A DNA stretch of 64,000 bases from Sinimarinibacterium arenosum (GTDB lineage: Bacteria; Pseudomonadota; Gammaproteobacteria; Nevskiales; Nevskiaceae): NCBI RefSeq assembly GCF_005047655.1, contig NZ_SUKF01000008.1, forward strand, positions 1 through 64,000. The letters run 5' to 3'. The notes under the pieces were generated by a model. It worked only from the letters and a program-made list of their open reading frames with translations. It was not told where the DNA came from and ran no database searches. Position numbers and translations under genes: made by a program. This document shows, one piece after another, positions 17,258-25,645 of the stretch (positions are counted from its first letter, which is position 1; each line of letters begins with the position of its first letter).

Positions 17258-17281
17258 CGTTATGTATACTCGGGAATAACG
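17258..17281. promoter_or_regulatory. ModE-like operator
   Basis: CGTTAT and ATAACG form a perfect inverted repeat separated by 12 bases. Half-sites and spacing match, from memory, the E. coli ModE operator of modABCD. It lies 17 bp before the mobA start and about 97 bp from the divergent modE-like gene, so one site could serve both. Confidence 0.7.
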
Positions 17282-17298
17282 TTGTCCTGCCACCCCCC

Positions 17299-17946
17299 AT
17301 GCACAAGACCTCTTCCCAGCACCCGCTCAGCAGCGCCGCCGTGGCGCCGGAGCAGCGTGTGAGCCCGTGTGGAAATGGAACGGTGACGGGCGTGATTCTC
17401 GCCGGTGGCCAGGGTGCCCGCATGGGCGGTCGCGACAAGGGGCTGATCGAGTACAAGGGCCGCCCGCTGGTTGAGCATCAGCTTGAACTGCTGCGTCCGC
17501 AGGTCGGCGCGCTGATGATCAGCGCCAATCGCAACCTCGACCGCTACGCCGTTTATGGTGTTCCGGTGGTCAGCGATGCGACGCCGGATTTTCGCGGCCC
17601 GCTGGCCGGCATGCTGGCCGCGTTGAGGGCCGCCCGGACACCCTGGGTAGTATGCGTGGCATGCGATACACTCGGCCTGCCGGGAACGCTGGTCGAATGC
17701 CTGCTCGACTCGGCCAAGGAGGAGAACAGCAGCGCGGCCTATGTTGCCGACGCCAGTGGGGCGCAGTACACCGTCTGCGCGCTGCACACCACTTTGGCCG
17801 ATCCGCTGGATGACGCACTACGTCACGGCCGCCGTGCGGTTCGCGAGTTTCTTGGCGCGCAGCGCGCGGCGCGCAGCCTGCTCGCAGGGACGCAGCTGCA
17901 CAATCTGAATTCACTCCTGCCCGCGACGGAGACCCCTTCGTGCTGA
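17299..17946 (+). CDS. mobA: Molybdenum cofactor guanylyltransferase MobA
   Basis: The 215-residue nucleotidyltransferase has the GTP-binding signature GVILAGGQGARMGGRDKGLI at about 33-52, then LVEHQLELLRPQ and the VVCVACDTLGLP core. It attaches GMP to molybdopterin, giving the guanine dinucleotide form that NasA needs. The ATG at 17299 adds about 30 residues before the first beta strand compared with E. coli MobA; a GTG near 17383 would shorten it. It overlaps moaA by 7 bases. Confidence 0.92.
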   Translation: MHKTSSQHPLSSAAVAPEQRVSPCGNGTVTGVILAGGQGARMGGRDKGLIEYKGRPLVEHQLELLRPQVGALMISANRNLDRYAVYGVPVVSDATPDFRGPLAGMLAALRAARTPWVVCVACDTLGLPGTLVECLLDSAKEENSSAAYVADASGAQYTVCALHTTLADPLDDALRHGRRAVREFLGAQRAARSLLAGTQLHNLNSLLPATETPSC

Positions 17947-19004
17947 ACACGCTGAACGCACCCGCCACCCCCAGCGCCGCTGTGTCGGCGCCGGGGGTGC
18001 GTGCGCGTTCGCCGTCGGATGCGGTGTCGGGTTTGTCGGATGCGCGCGGGCGGGTCAAACGCAAGCTGCGCCTGTCGCTGACCGATCGCTGCAACCTGCG
18101 CTGCGTCTACTGCATGCCGGACACGCCGAAGTGGCTGCCGAAGGCGCAGATCCTGCGGCAGGACGAGATCATTCGTCTGGCCCGACTGTTCGTCGAAGAA
18201 CTCGGCATCACCGACATCCGCCTGACCGGCGGCGAGCCGCTGCTGCGCGCCGACGTCGTGGATATCGTCGCGGCACTCGACACCTTGCGCCCACTGGGCC
18301 TGGAACGCATCGCGATGACCAGCAACGGCGGGCGTCTGCCGCGCGTTGCCAACGCCTTGCGCGCCGCCGGGCTCGACGACATCAACATCAGCCTCGATGC
18401 GCGCACACCGGAGACCTTCACACGCCTGACTGGCGGCGGCAGTGTCGAGCCGGTGCTGGAGGGGATCGCGGCGGCGCGTGACGCCGGGCTGCCGGTCAAG
18501 ATCAACAGCGTCGTGATCCGCGATCACAACGAACACGAAGTGCTGCCGTTGCTGCGCTGGGCGATGGAAGCGGACATGACCCTGCGCTTCATCGAGTTCA
18601 TGCCCTTGGATGGTCGAGGCTACTGGAATGCCGACCGTGTGTTCACGCAGGACGAGATCGTGGCGGCACTGCGTCAGCACCACCGGATCGATGCACTGCC
18701 GGAAACCGACGATCCCGCACGCTATTTCAGCGTCGACGGCAATCATCGCTTCGGCATCATCTCCACGATTTCAAAACCGTTCTGCCGTCGCTGCGATCGC
18801 GTGCGGATGTCATCGACCGGCACGCTGTATTCCTGCCTGTTCTCGGCCGCCGGTGAAGACCTGCGGGCGCCGATGCGGGCAGGTGCCGACGATCAGGCCC
18901 TGGCGCGGCAGATTCGCGGACACGTCTGGCACAAGGAAGCGGGCTACGCCGAGCGGCCGGGTTACGTCGAACGACCGATCACGATGCATGTGTTGGGAGG
19001 CTGA
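17940..19004 (+). CDS. moaA: GTP 3',8-cyclase MoaA (radical SAM)
   Basis: The 354 residues have the radical-SAM motif C51-x3-C55-x2-C58 (CNLRCVYC), the LTGGEPLLRADV motif, a C-terminal [4Fe-4S] site (FCRRCDRVR...YSC) and the diglycine C terminus VLGG that MoaA needs. It catalyses the first step of molybdopterin synthesis with MoaC. The start appears to be the GTG at 17940, overlapping mobA, which adds a ~40-residue Ala/Ser-rich N terminus; no in-frame ATG occurs before the SAM motif. Confidence 0.94.
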   Translation: MLNTLNAPATPSAAVSAPGVRARSPSDAVSGLSDARGRVKRKLRLSLTDRCNLRCVYCMPDTPKWLPKAQILRQDEIIRLARLFVEELGITDIRLTGGEPLLRADVVDIVAALDTLRPLGLERIAMTSNGGRLPRVANALRAAGLDDINISLDARTPETFTRLTGGGSVEPVLEGIAAARDAGLPVKINSVVIRDHNEHEVLPLLRWAMEADMTLRFIEFMPLDGRGYWNADRVFTQDEIVAALRQHHRIDALPETDDPARYFSVDGNHRFGIISTISKPFCRRCDRVRMSSTGTLYSCLFSAAGEDLRAPMRAGADDQALARQIRGHVWHKEAGYAERPGYVERPITMHVLGG

Positions 19005-19006
19005 GG

Positions 19007-19252
19007 GTGCAGATTCAAGTCTTGTGTTATGGCGCGACACGCCGCCACGTCGACGGCGATGTCATCGAACTGGCGCTGGCCGAACCGGCGACAGTCGCCG
19101 ATGCGCTGAGCGCGCTGTCGTCCGTCAGCACCGAACTCGCTGAGCTGCTGAAGCAATGTGCCGTGGCGATCGGCGACGAGCTGGTCCGCCGCAATCATCC
19201 GCTGCATGCCGGCGACGCGCTGGCACTGTTACCGCCGGTAGCCGGAGGCTGA
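19007..19252 (+). CDS. moaD: Molybdopterin synthase sulfur carrier subunit MoaD
   Basis: The 81-residue ubiquitin-like protein ends in VAGG, the diglycine that is thiocarboxylated, preceded by the usual PPVAGG segment. It delivers sulfur to MoaE. GTG start two bases after the moaA stop; moaE follows 3 bp later. Confidence 0.92.
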   Translation: MQIQVLCYGATRRHVDGDVIELALAEPATVADALSALSSVSTELAELLKQCAVAIGDELVRRNHPLHAGDALALLPPVAGG

Positions 19253-19255
19253 GTC

Positions 19256-19768
19256 ATGGACTTCAATCGAATTCAAACCACACCGCTGTCACTGGACGCG
19301 CTGCTGGCCGGCACGGAATCTCCTGAGTGCGGCGCGCTGACAGTGTTTTCGGGCACGGTCCGCGATCACCACGAAGGCCGCAGCGTGCTGCGTTTGAAAT
19401 ACACCTCGCACGTACCGCTGGCCGAACGCATGATTCGCGAGATCGAACGGGCCACCTGTGCGAAGTTCGATGTGCCGCTGTGCCGTGTTGTGCACCGCAT
19501 CGGCGAACTCGGGATCGGCGAATCCGCGATCCTGGCCATTGTCCGATCCGGGCACCGTGCAGAGGCCTTTGCCGCACTCAAGTATCTGGTCGATCAGGTC
19601 AAGCATCGCGTGCCCATCTGGAAAGAAGAGTTCTACGCCGACGGCAGCAGCGCCTTCGTGACAGGCTGCTGCATCGCCGATGATGCCGATGACGCGTCAC
19701 ACGCCGGCGACCACGATCACGCTCATCACCACCACGCGGCGCACACGCACGCGCACACCGAGGCCTGA
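19256..19768 (+). CDS. moaE: Molybdopterin synthase catalytic subunit MoaE with His-rich tail
   Basis: Residues 1-140 are a normal MoaE (GALTVFSGTVRDHHEG, YTSHVPLAERMI, active-site lysines K116 and K123 in the VKHRVPIWKEEF segment). The protein continues to 170 residues with an acidic stretch (ADDADDASHA) and a tail with ten His among the last 22 residues (H149, H153, H155, H157-160, H163, H165, H167). MoaE usually ends near 150 residues. The tail could bind metal such as Ni, Zn or Cu, but no such role is established. Overlap-free, 3 bp after moaD. Confidence 0.93.
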   Translation: MDFNRIQTTPLSLDALLAGTESPECGALTVFSGTVRDHHEGRSVLRLKYTSHVPLAERMIREIERATCAKFDVPLCRVVHRIGELGIGESAILAIVRSGHRAEAFAALKYLVDQVKHRVPIWKEEFYADGSSAFVTGCCIADDADDASHAGDHDHAHHHHAAHTHAHTEA

Positions 19769-19770
19769 GC

Positions 19771-20697
19771 ATGCGCGATATCACGCTCAAACCCAGCACG
19801 CTGCGCAGCGCGCGTGCGACCGGTTTTGTAACCTTGCCGGAAGACACGGTGGCACTGGTCCGCGCCCGTGGCGTGACCAAGGGCGACGTTGCTGAAGCCG
19901 CGAAGCTGGCGGGGCTGATGGCGATCAAGCGCACCCCTGACCTGCTGCCGCACTGCCACCCGCTGGCCGTGCTCGATGCCGACATTGAAGTCGCCGTCGA
20001 AGACAACGGCATTCGCATCGAAGCACGCGTGCGCACGATCGCGTCGACCGGTGTGGAGATGGAGGCACTGACGGCGGTCTCCGTCGCGGCACTGACGATC
20101 TACGACATGCTCAAGCCGCATGCGCCTCCGGAGGCGCTGTCGATCGGCGACATTCATCTGCTCGAAAAGCGCGGCGGCAAGACGCAGTATCGGCGCCAGC
20201 TTGCCGGCCTGCGCGCCGCAGTGCTGGTGCTGTCCGACACCGTGGCGGCCGGCAGGAAGCCGGACACCGCGGGCGCGAGCGTGCGTGACAGCCTCGCCGA
20301 CGCCGGCTTCGATATCGGCGTGTACGAAGTACTCGCCGACGACCCCGATACGCTGCGCATGCGCGTGCAGCAGTTGCTGGCCGACAAGCTCGACTGCGTC
20401 ATCACCGTGGGCGGAACCGGACTGGGGCCGCGTGACATCACTGTCGATGTGATCGAGCCAATGCTCACCACACCCCTGCCTGGCTTCATGGAAGCCGCGC
20501 GTGCATTTGGCCAGCAACGCACGCCGTACGCGATGTTGTCGCGCGGCGTCGCCGGCCTCGCCGGCACCACCTTCGTTGCGACCTTTCCGGGCAGCCGTCG
20601 CGGTGCCGAGGAAACCCTGGCTGCGGTGCTGCCAGGCCTGGTGCATCTGCTCGAAGTCTGCCGCACCGTACGACCGCATGAGGGTGGATACACCTGA
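19771..20697 (+). CDS. moaC: Fused MoaC-MoaB: cyclic pyranopterin phosphate synthase plus molybdopterin adenylyltransferase
   Basis: The first ~150 of 308 residues are MoaC (ARATGFVTL, KGDVAEAAKLAGLMAIKRT, LLPHCHPL, GVEMEALTAVSVAALTIYDM). After KTQYRRQLAG the remainder is a MoaB/MogA domain (AAVLVLSDT, TVGGTGLGPRD, MLSRGVAG, FPGSRRG). The fusion joins an early step (pyranopterin closure, with MoaA) and a late one (adenylylation before molybdate insertion by MoeA). Such MoaC-MoaB fusions are known in some gammaproteobacteria. The stop overlaps the moeA start. Confidence 0.92.
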   Translation: MRDITLKPSTLRSARATGFVTLPEDTVALVRARGVTKGDVAEAAKLAGLMAIKRTPDLLPHCHPLAVLDADIEVAVEDNGIRIEARVRTIASTGVEMEALTAVSVAALTIYDMLKPHAPPEALSIGDIHLLEKRGGKTQYRRQLAGLRAAVLVLSDTVAAGRKPDTAGASVRDSLADAGFDIGVYEVLADDPDTLRMRVQQLLADKLDCVITVGGTGLGPRDITVDVIEPMLTTPLPGFMEAARAFGQQRTPYAMLSRGVAGLAGTTFVATFPGSRRGAEETLAAVLPGLVHLLEVCRTVRPHEGGYT

Positions 20698-21935
20698 TGC
20701 TGCCGGAACATTCCTGTGGCGGCGGCAATATCGCGATCGATGCCGCGCTGGCCGTGCTGGACCAGCATCTGCAGCCGCTGGAAGCGGTCACCACACCATT
20801 GTCAGCTGCGCTGCATCGCGTGACCGCGGCGACGCTGACCGCACAGTGTGATCTGCCGCCGTTCGATCAGTCCGCCGTCGATGGCTACGCGGTGCGGACT
20901 GCAGACCTTGCGACGATTCCATGCCGCCTACCGTTGGCCGCGACGATCGCCGCCGGACCGCTGGCCGCGGCACCGCTGCTGCCCGAGCGCCAGGCCTGCC
21001 GCATTTTCACCGGCGGCATGCTGCCGCAGGGCACCGACACCATCGTGCGCCAGGAGCTGACCGAGCGCGACGGCGACAACGTGGTGATCTGCGCCGCTGT
21101 CGGCGCCGGCATCGACCTGCGCCGCCGCGGCGAAGAATTGCGTTACGGCACGCCGGTGGTTGCTGCGGGCAAGCGCCTGCATGCCGGTCTGGTTGGTGCA
21201 CTGGCCGCTGCCGGCATTGCCGAAGTCAAAGTGCGCCGCAGTCCGCGCATCCGCGTATTGATCACTGGCGACGAGCTCGTCAGTGCCGGGTCCGATGCCG
21301 GGCGCGGCGAGATTTTCGATTCCAACGGTCCGCTGGTCGCGGCGTGGTTTGCCGCCGCCGGCTACCACGACGTGCATCTGCGTCGCGTGCCGGACGAACA
21401 GGCTGCGGTGACCTCGGCACTGGCCGAGGCTTTCGACAACGCCGATCTGGTGGTCAGCACCGGCGGCGTGTCCGTCGGCGACCGCGACCTGCTCCCGGGA
21501 ACCGCAGAAGCGCTCGGTGCGCAGCGCCTGTTCTGGAAGGTGTCGCAGAAACCGGGCAAACCCTTGTACTCCGCACAGCGCGGGCGTTGCCTGTTTCTCG
21601 GTCTGCCCGGCAATCCGGGTGCGGTGCTGATCAATCTGGCCGTGTTTGTACGTCGCGCGCTCGATCGGCTGGAAGGGCTGGACGCACCCGGCCCGCAGCG
21701 CGCGGTCGGTCGCCTCGGGGACCGTGCGCGCTGCGATGCGCACCGTGATACCTGGCTGCGCGTTCGCCGCAGTGTCGACGCCGAAGGGCGTGTCCTGCTG
21801 CTGCCCCTCGGCCGTCAGGCCTCACACATGATCAGCAATCTGGCGCAGGCCGATACTCTGGCCCTGCTGCCAGCGCGTGCAAACGACTGGGCGCCCGGTG
21901 AAGCGGTCGAGTGGTTGCCGCTGAGCGGCTTCTGA
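20697..21935 (+). CDS. moeA: Molybdopterin molybdotransferase MoeA
   Basis: The 412 residues show MoeA motifs: LPPFDQSAVDGYAVR near 62, FTGGMLPQGTDTIVRQE, ITGDELVSAG, STGGVSVGDRD and KPGKPL...FLGLPGNPGA. It inserts molybdate into adenylylated molybdopterin. It ends the cofactor operon and converges with the gene at 21950, with only 14 bp between and no visible terminator. Confidence 0.94.
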   Translation: MLPEHSCGGGNIAIDAALAVLDQHLQPLEAVTTPLSAALHRVTAATLTAQCDLPPFDQSAVDGYAVRTADLATIPCRLPLAATIAAGPLAAAPLLPERQACRIFTGGMLPQGTDTIVRQELTERDGDNVVICAAVGAGIDLRRRGEELRYGTPVVAAGKRLHAGLVGALAAAGIAEVKVRRSPRIRVLITGDELVSAGSDAGRGEIFDSNGPLVAAWFAAAGYHDVHLRRVPDEQAAVTSALAEAFDNADLVVSTGGVSVGDRDLLPGTAEALGAQRLFWKVSQKPGKPLYSAQRGRCLFLGLPGNPGAVLINLAVFVRRALDRLEGLDAPGPQRAVGRLGDRARCDAHRDTWLRVRRSVDAEGRVLLLPLGRQASHMISNLAQADTLALLPARANDWAPGEAVEWLPLSGF

Positions 21936-21949
21936 ACACTCACCGCAGC

Positions 21950-22711
21950 TCAATCCCACGGGTCCGGTGCGAAACGGCCCGGGAACGGCTCCGGCAAGCG
22001 TGAGGCCCAGCCGCGAGACCGCGGAATGATGCCGTGCGCCTGCAGATTGCGCACAGAGTCGTAGTAGATCGTCAGTACTTCCGCCGGACGCTTCGACGCG
22101 CGTTCAAACTCGACGTAGTCAGCTGACGAACGTGCACTGCGGCCGTGGCCGGTGCCGAGCTGTGGTTCCGCACGCTTGGACTGCACGCTCGGGCCACGCG
22201 CATCGTCGCGCTCACGCTGGATCTGCGGCACACGCCGATCGTCGTCGTAACGGTACACGCGGCGTTCGCGAAACAGTGCCACCCCAATCGCGCCGACGTT
22301 GTCCGGACGACGGGTTCGCGCCGCGTAGGAATCGTCGAGGTCGGTGAAGTAGAAGCGCGCGACGCGCGACAGGCTCTTGCGCCAGCCCTCGATATCCACG
22401 CGATCGCGGCGATCGATCACATAACCGCTTTGTCCAGCTGAGGCGGTCTGCCCGGTGATGACGTTGACGCCATCCACGCTGGTCACTGCCATGATGCGTT
22501 CGTTGCTGCGATTGCGGATACGAATCTCGTATTCGCGTCCCGGGTCCCCGGCAAGGTACCAGCGACCATCGTGACGATACATCGGCAACGCCTGACCACT
22601 GTGACGATCGATGATGTCGATGTCGGCAAGACGGCCGACATCTGGGTTGGAGCTGGCGCCGGCAAGGGCAGGCAGCATCAAGAGCAGCAAGGCAACGATA
22701 CGGGATTTCAT
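21950..22711 (-). CDS. Secreted protein of unknown function
   Basis: The 253-residue protein begins with a clear signal peptide (MKSRIVALLLLMLPALAGAS). Mature N-terminal region resembles a small beta domain (ALPMYRHDGRWYLAGDPGREYEIRIRN, DGVNVITGQ, GYVIDRRDRVDIEGWRKS); the second half is charged and Arg-rich (about 150-210) and likely disordered, ending PDPWD. The IRIRNRSNERIMAVTSVDGVN type of segment occurs in uncharacterised proteobacterial periplasmic proteins. No function is assigned. Confidence 0.75.
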   Translation of the reverse strand: MKSRIVALLLLMLPALAGASSNPDVGRLADIDIIDRHSGQALPMYRHDGRWYLAGDPGREYEIRIRNRSNERIMAVTSVDGVNVITGQTASAGQSGYVIDRRDRVDIEGWRKSLSRVARFYFTDLDDSYAARTRRPDNVGAIGVALFRERRVYRYDDDRRVPQIQRERDDARGPSVQSKRAEPQLGTGHGRSARSSADYVEFERASKRPAEVLTIYYDSVRNLQAHGIIPRSRGWASRLPEPFPGRFAPDPWD

Positions 22712-22795
22712 GTTGGTTTCTCCGGTGTCTCTGGCTTCAGTTGTAACGCCGCGATGCTTGCTGTGGGGTTAACTGAACGCGCGGTTCAGCCAACG

Positions 22796-22821
22796 AAAAA
22801 GGCCCCGAAGATCGGGGCCTT
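22796..22821 (-). terminator. Intrinsic terminator after the OMP gene at 22853
   Basis: Ten perfect pairs (22799-22808 with 22812-22821) around a 3-base loop; on the minus strand the stem is followed by five U. It lies 32 bp after the stop of the outer-membrane protein gene. Confidence 0.85.
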
Positions 22822-22852
22822 GATCGCAGCTGAATGAGCGCCGGTAACCGCG

Positions 22853-23485
22853 TCAGAAATACAGGCGCACACCCAATCGAACATCATCGAACTGGAACTC
22901 GACATTCGAATCCTGGCCTTCGAGATTGGTCAGGCGGTAATCGGCAAACAGGCCCAGCTGCGGGTTGATCTGCACCGCACCACCGACCAGGAATTCATAG
23001 CCCTCGATATCCTCTGAATCGTCCTGCAGGAACAGGTAGCCGGCTTCGCCGTAGACCTGGATTCCCGGCGCAAGGTCGCCTGCCAGTCGACCATGCACGC
23101 CAACACCATCAGCTTCGCCATCGTTGTTGTCGCCGAGCTGGATGTTGGTGTACTCGGCGTAAATGCCTGAGGTGGTCGGCATGAACCAGCCAGCACCGAG
23201 CCGATATTGATCGGCGTCCAGATCGAAATCGTCATAGCGCACAGTCTGATATTCACCGACAAAACCCAGGGTGTCGGCAAAGCGGAACAGTCCCTTCACA
23301 CCAAACCCATCGCCGCTGTCATCGGCCGACCCGAAGTTGGGAACATCAATCGAAAGATCGGACGACGGAATGTAGTACGCGTCCAGCGTCCCGACATTGG
23401 ATTGTGCAAACGCCAGCGTCGGCATCGCGACCACAGTGGCCAGTGCCGTCATCGTCAGCAATGCTCGGCTCTTCGTTTTTTTCAT
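22853..23485 (-). CDS. Small outer-membrane beta-barrel protein
   Basis: The 210 residues have a signal peptide ending AFAQS (cleavage after about residue 28), then alternating short strands typical of an eight- to ten-strand barrel, with acidic loops (SADDSGDGF, DNNDGEADG, DDSEDIEG) and a terminal aromatic, VRLGVRLYF, as recognised by the Bam machinery. No enzymatic signature. It is divergent from a second barrel protein at 23686, and the two may be distant paralogues. Its own terminator follows. Confidence 0.8.
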   Translation of the reverse strand: MKKTKSRALLTMTALATVVAMPTLAFAQSNVGTLDAYYIPSSDLSIDVPNFGSADDSGDGFGVKGLFRFADTLGFVGEYQTVRYDDFDLDADQYRLGAGWFMPTTSGIYAEYTNIQLGDNNDGEADGVGVHGRLAGDLAPGIQVYGEAGYLFLQDDSEDIEGYEFLVGGAVQINPQLGLFADYRLTNLEGQDSNVEFQFDDVRLGVRLYF

Positions 23486-23685
23486 GACTCATTCTCCGAT
23501 GGGTGCCCACTCCCGGGCAGGTCCGGATATTAGGAATGAATTGGCTGTCTTTCAGCTGAACACAGCCCCAGGCTTGACCCGTGCCAATCATGCGTCAATA
23601 GTGCGGATAAGCCGGACGACAGAGCCGGCCACCGTGCATTGCGCGGCATCGATACCACACAAAAAAGCATTCAAGGGAGATTCAA

Positions 23686-24396
23686 ATGAAGGCATTGCTG
23701 CAAGCGTGGGTTCTGGCCGCTCTGGCCCTCTCGAACCCTGCGTGGGCGCAGACGCAAACGCCATCCGATCCTGTTGGCGGCTATCTCGAAGGAGGCCTTT
23801 CAGCGGCGCACTTCGAAATCGAAACATCGGATAACACCACCATCGAACTCGACGACGGCGCCGGCTTCAATCTGCTTGGCGGTATCCGCTTCGCACCGGG
23901 CCTGATGCTGAATGTGGCGTACACCCAGACCGATCATAGCGGCGGCGAAGTGCACCAGCCCGGCTCCGCCGATTCAAGTTTCGGCTACGACGTCTCGCTG
24001 CAGGAACTGCGGGCCGGGCTGTTCTATGCGCCCCCGCATACACGGGTGTTCGGCTTTCGTGCCGGCGCCGGCTACGAAAAGATCACGTTCGATCTCGACT
24101 TCGGCGATTACGATGCCGACGGCGTCTTCGGAGAAGGCGCGCTGCTGATCAAGGCCGGTCGCATTGCCACTTTCGATCTCTCCGGGGCCTTGATGGTGCT
24201 GGACGGCGACGGTGCCGATGAAATCGGCGGCGCGGAATTCCGCAGCGGTGTGCGCTTCCATGTCGGCGCCGTTGATCTGGGCCTAGCCTATCGCGTACTC
24301 GCACTGCACTTTGAATACGACGACGGCTCGGACGAAGACGATCTCTATGAGGAGCTGCGACTCACCATCGGCACGCGCTGGGGTTATCCGGGATAG
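23686..24396 (+). CDS. Outer-membrane beta-barrel protein
   Basis: The 236 residues begin with a signal peptide (MKALLQAWVLAALALSNPAWAQ). The mature part alternates amphipathic strands and acidic turns (DNTTIELDDG, DFGDYDADG, YDDGSDEDD), ending in LTIGTRWGYPG, consistent with an OmpA/OmpW-like small barrel. A Shine-Dalgarno-like AAGGGAGA precedes the start by about 8 bases. Divergent from the barrel at 22853 across 200 bp in which I see no other gene. Confidence 0.78.
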   Translation: MKALLQAWVLAALALSNPAWAQTQTPSDPVGGYLEGGLSAAHFEIETSDNTTIELDDGAGFNLLGGIRFAPGLMLNVAYTQTDHSGGEVHQPGSADSSFGYDVSLQELRAGLFYAPPHTRVFGFRAGAGYEKITFDLDFGDYDADGVFGEGALLIKAGRIATFDLSGALMVLDGDGADEIGGAEFRSGVRFHVGAVDLGLAYRVLALHFEYDDGSDEDDLYEELRLTIGTRWGYPG

Positions 24397-24410
24397 AACC
24401 CCGGAATCGA

Positions 24411-25109
24411 TCAGCCCGCCGCCGCTGCCGCGAGCCAACGCGCCAGCAGCCGATGCATCAGGCGGTTGCCGGCGGCGAAGCGATCAATGTCGGCCATCGC
24501 GACATCCGGGTCTTGTACATAGCGCCCCGGCGCGGGGCGTTCGATCCAGAACATGCGACGCGCGTCGGCGGCTGTCACTTCCAGATGAAACTGCAGGCCG
24601 ATCACCTGGTCGCCCAGCGAAAAGGCTTGGTGCGCACAGGCTTCGCTGCGCATCAGATGTTGCGCGCCGTCCGGTATCGCAAACGTATCGCCGTGCCAGT
24701 GGAAAGCCGAAAAGCGCTCAGGAAAGTCGGCCAGCATGGCGCTGTCGTGCGCCTGTGGCATCAGCATCACCTCGAACCAGCCGATCTCGGTTTCGGCATT
24801 GCGCGTGACCGCAGCACCAAGCGACGCGGCAATCAGCTGTGCGCCCAGACAGATGCCGAGCACCGGCTTGCCCTGCGCGATGGCAGCTGCGATTGCGGCT
24901 TTTTCGCCGGACAGCCACGGGTGCACATCGACCTCGTCGACATTCATGGGTCCGCCCATGACGATCAACGCGTCAATGTCAGCGAGCGCCGGCGGCGTCT
25001 CACCGGCATAGCTGCGGGTCACCGAAAGGGTGTGCCCGTGTGCAAGCAGATACGGTGCGATGCACCCGAGATCTTCGAACGGCACATGCTGAAACCAGTG
25101 GATGCGCAC
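24411..25109 (-). CDS. Class I glutamine amidotransferase-like protein (GuaA-N type)
   Basis: The 232 residues have the amidotransferase fold with nucleophile C87 in GICLGAQLIA, an oxyanion-type IVMGGPMNV loop at 49-57 and the catalytic His in LQFHLEVT. Stand-alone members of this family hydrolyse glutamine-like or gamma-glutamyl amides, but the substrate is not known. The start codon appears to be GTG (25109). It lies 48 bp downstream of msrB on the same strand. Confidence 0.85.
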   Translation of the reverse strand: MRIHWFQHVPFEDLGCIAPYLLAHGHTLSVTRSYAGETPPALADIDALIVMGGPMNVDEVDVHPWLSGEKAAIAAAIAQGKPVLGICLGAQLIAASLGAAVTRNAETEIGWFEVMLMPQAHDSAMLADFPERFSAFHWHGDTFAIPDGAQHLMRSEACAHQAFSLGDQVIGLQFHLEVTAADARRMFWIERPAPGRYVQDPDVAMADIDRFAAGNRLMHRLLARWLAAAAAG

Positions 25110-25157
25110 GCAGGGACTCCAGAAATTCTGACCAGACGCTGATCGACGATGCCGGAA

Positions 25158-25556
25158 TCACCCGGCGCGCGGCTTGAACATCAACGCAGCGGAATTGATG
25201 CAATAGCGCAGGCCCGTAGGTTTCGGTCCGTCTGGAAAAACGTGCCCGAGATGCGCATCGCAGCGTGCGCAGACGACCTCGACCCGGCGCATGCCGTGGC
25301 TGCTGTCCTCGCGCGATTCCACCGCGCTGTTTGTTGCCGGATCAAAGAAGCTCGGCCAGCCGGTACCGGACTCGAACTTGGTCGCAGAATCGAACAGCGG
25401 CAGGTCGCAACAAACGCAGTGGAACACACCATCGCGATGATCGTCCCACAGCGCGCCGGTGAACGCGCATTCAGTTCCCCCGTGCCGCGTCACCTGGTAC
25501 TGCTCGGGAGTCAACAGCGCCCGCCATTCGGCATCGGTCTTGATGATCTTGTCCAT
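25158..25556 (-). CDS. msrB: Peptide-methionine (R)-S-oxide reductase MsrB
   Basis: The 132 residues have the two zinc CxxC pairs (C47/C50 and C96/C99), the GTGWPSF motif and catalytic C119 in RYCINSAAL. It repairs the R-sulfoxide of protein-bound methionine in the cytoplasm (no signal peptide). The resolving Cys seen in some members at about residue 60-65 is absent, so reduction probably goes directly to thioredoxin. A second sulfoxide reductase gene lies 2.3 kb away at 27834. Confidence 0.95.
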   Translation of the reverse strand: MDKIIKTDAEWRALLTPEQYQVTRHGGTECAFTGALWDDHRDGVFHCVCCDLPLFDSATKFESGTGWPSFFDPATNSAVESREDSSHGMRRVEVVCARCDAHLGHVFPDGPKPTGLRYCINSAALMFKPRAG

Positions 25557-25645
25557 TGTCAGACTTCCTGCGGCTATTGGTGTATCACTTCGACTATCTT
25601 ACGCACACTCCAATTCGCATACGCCGTACACCGGGGGATGTCTTG

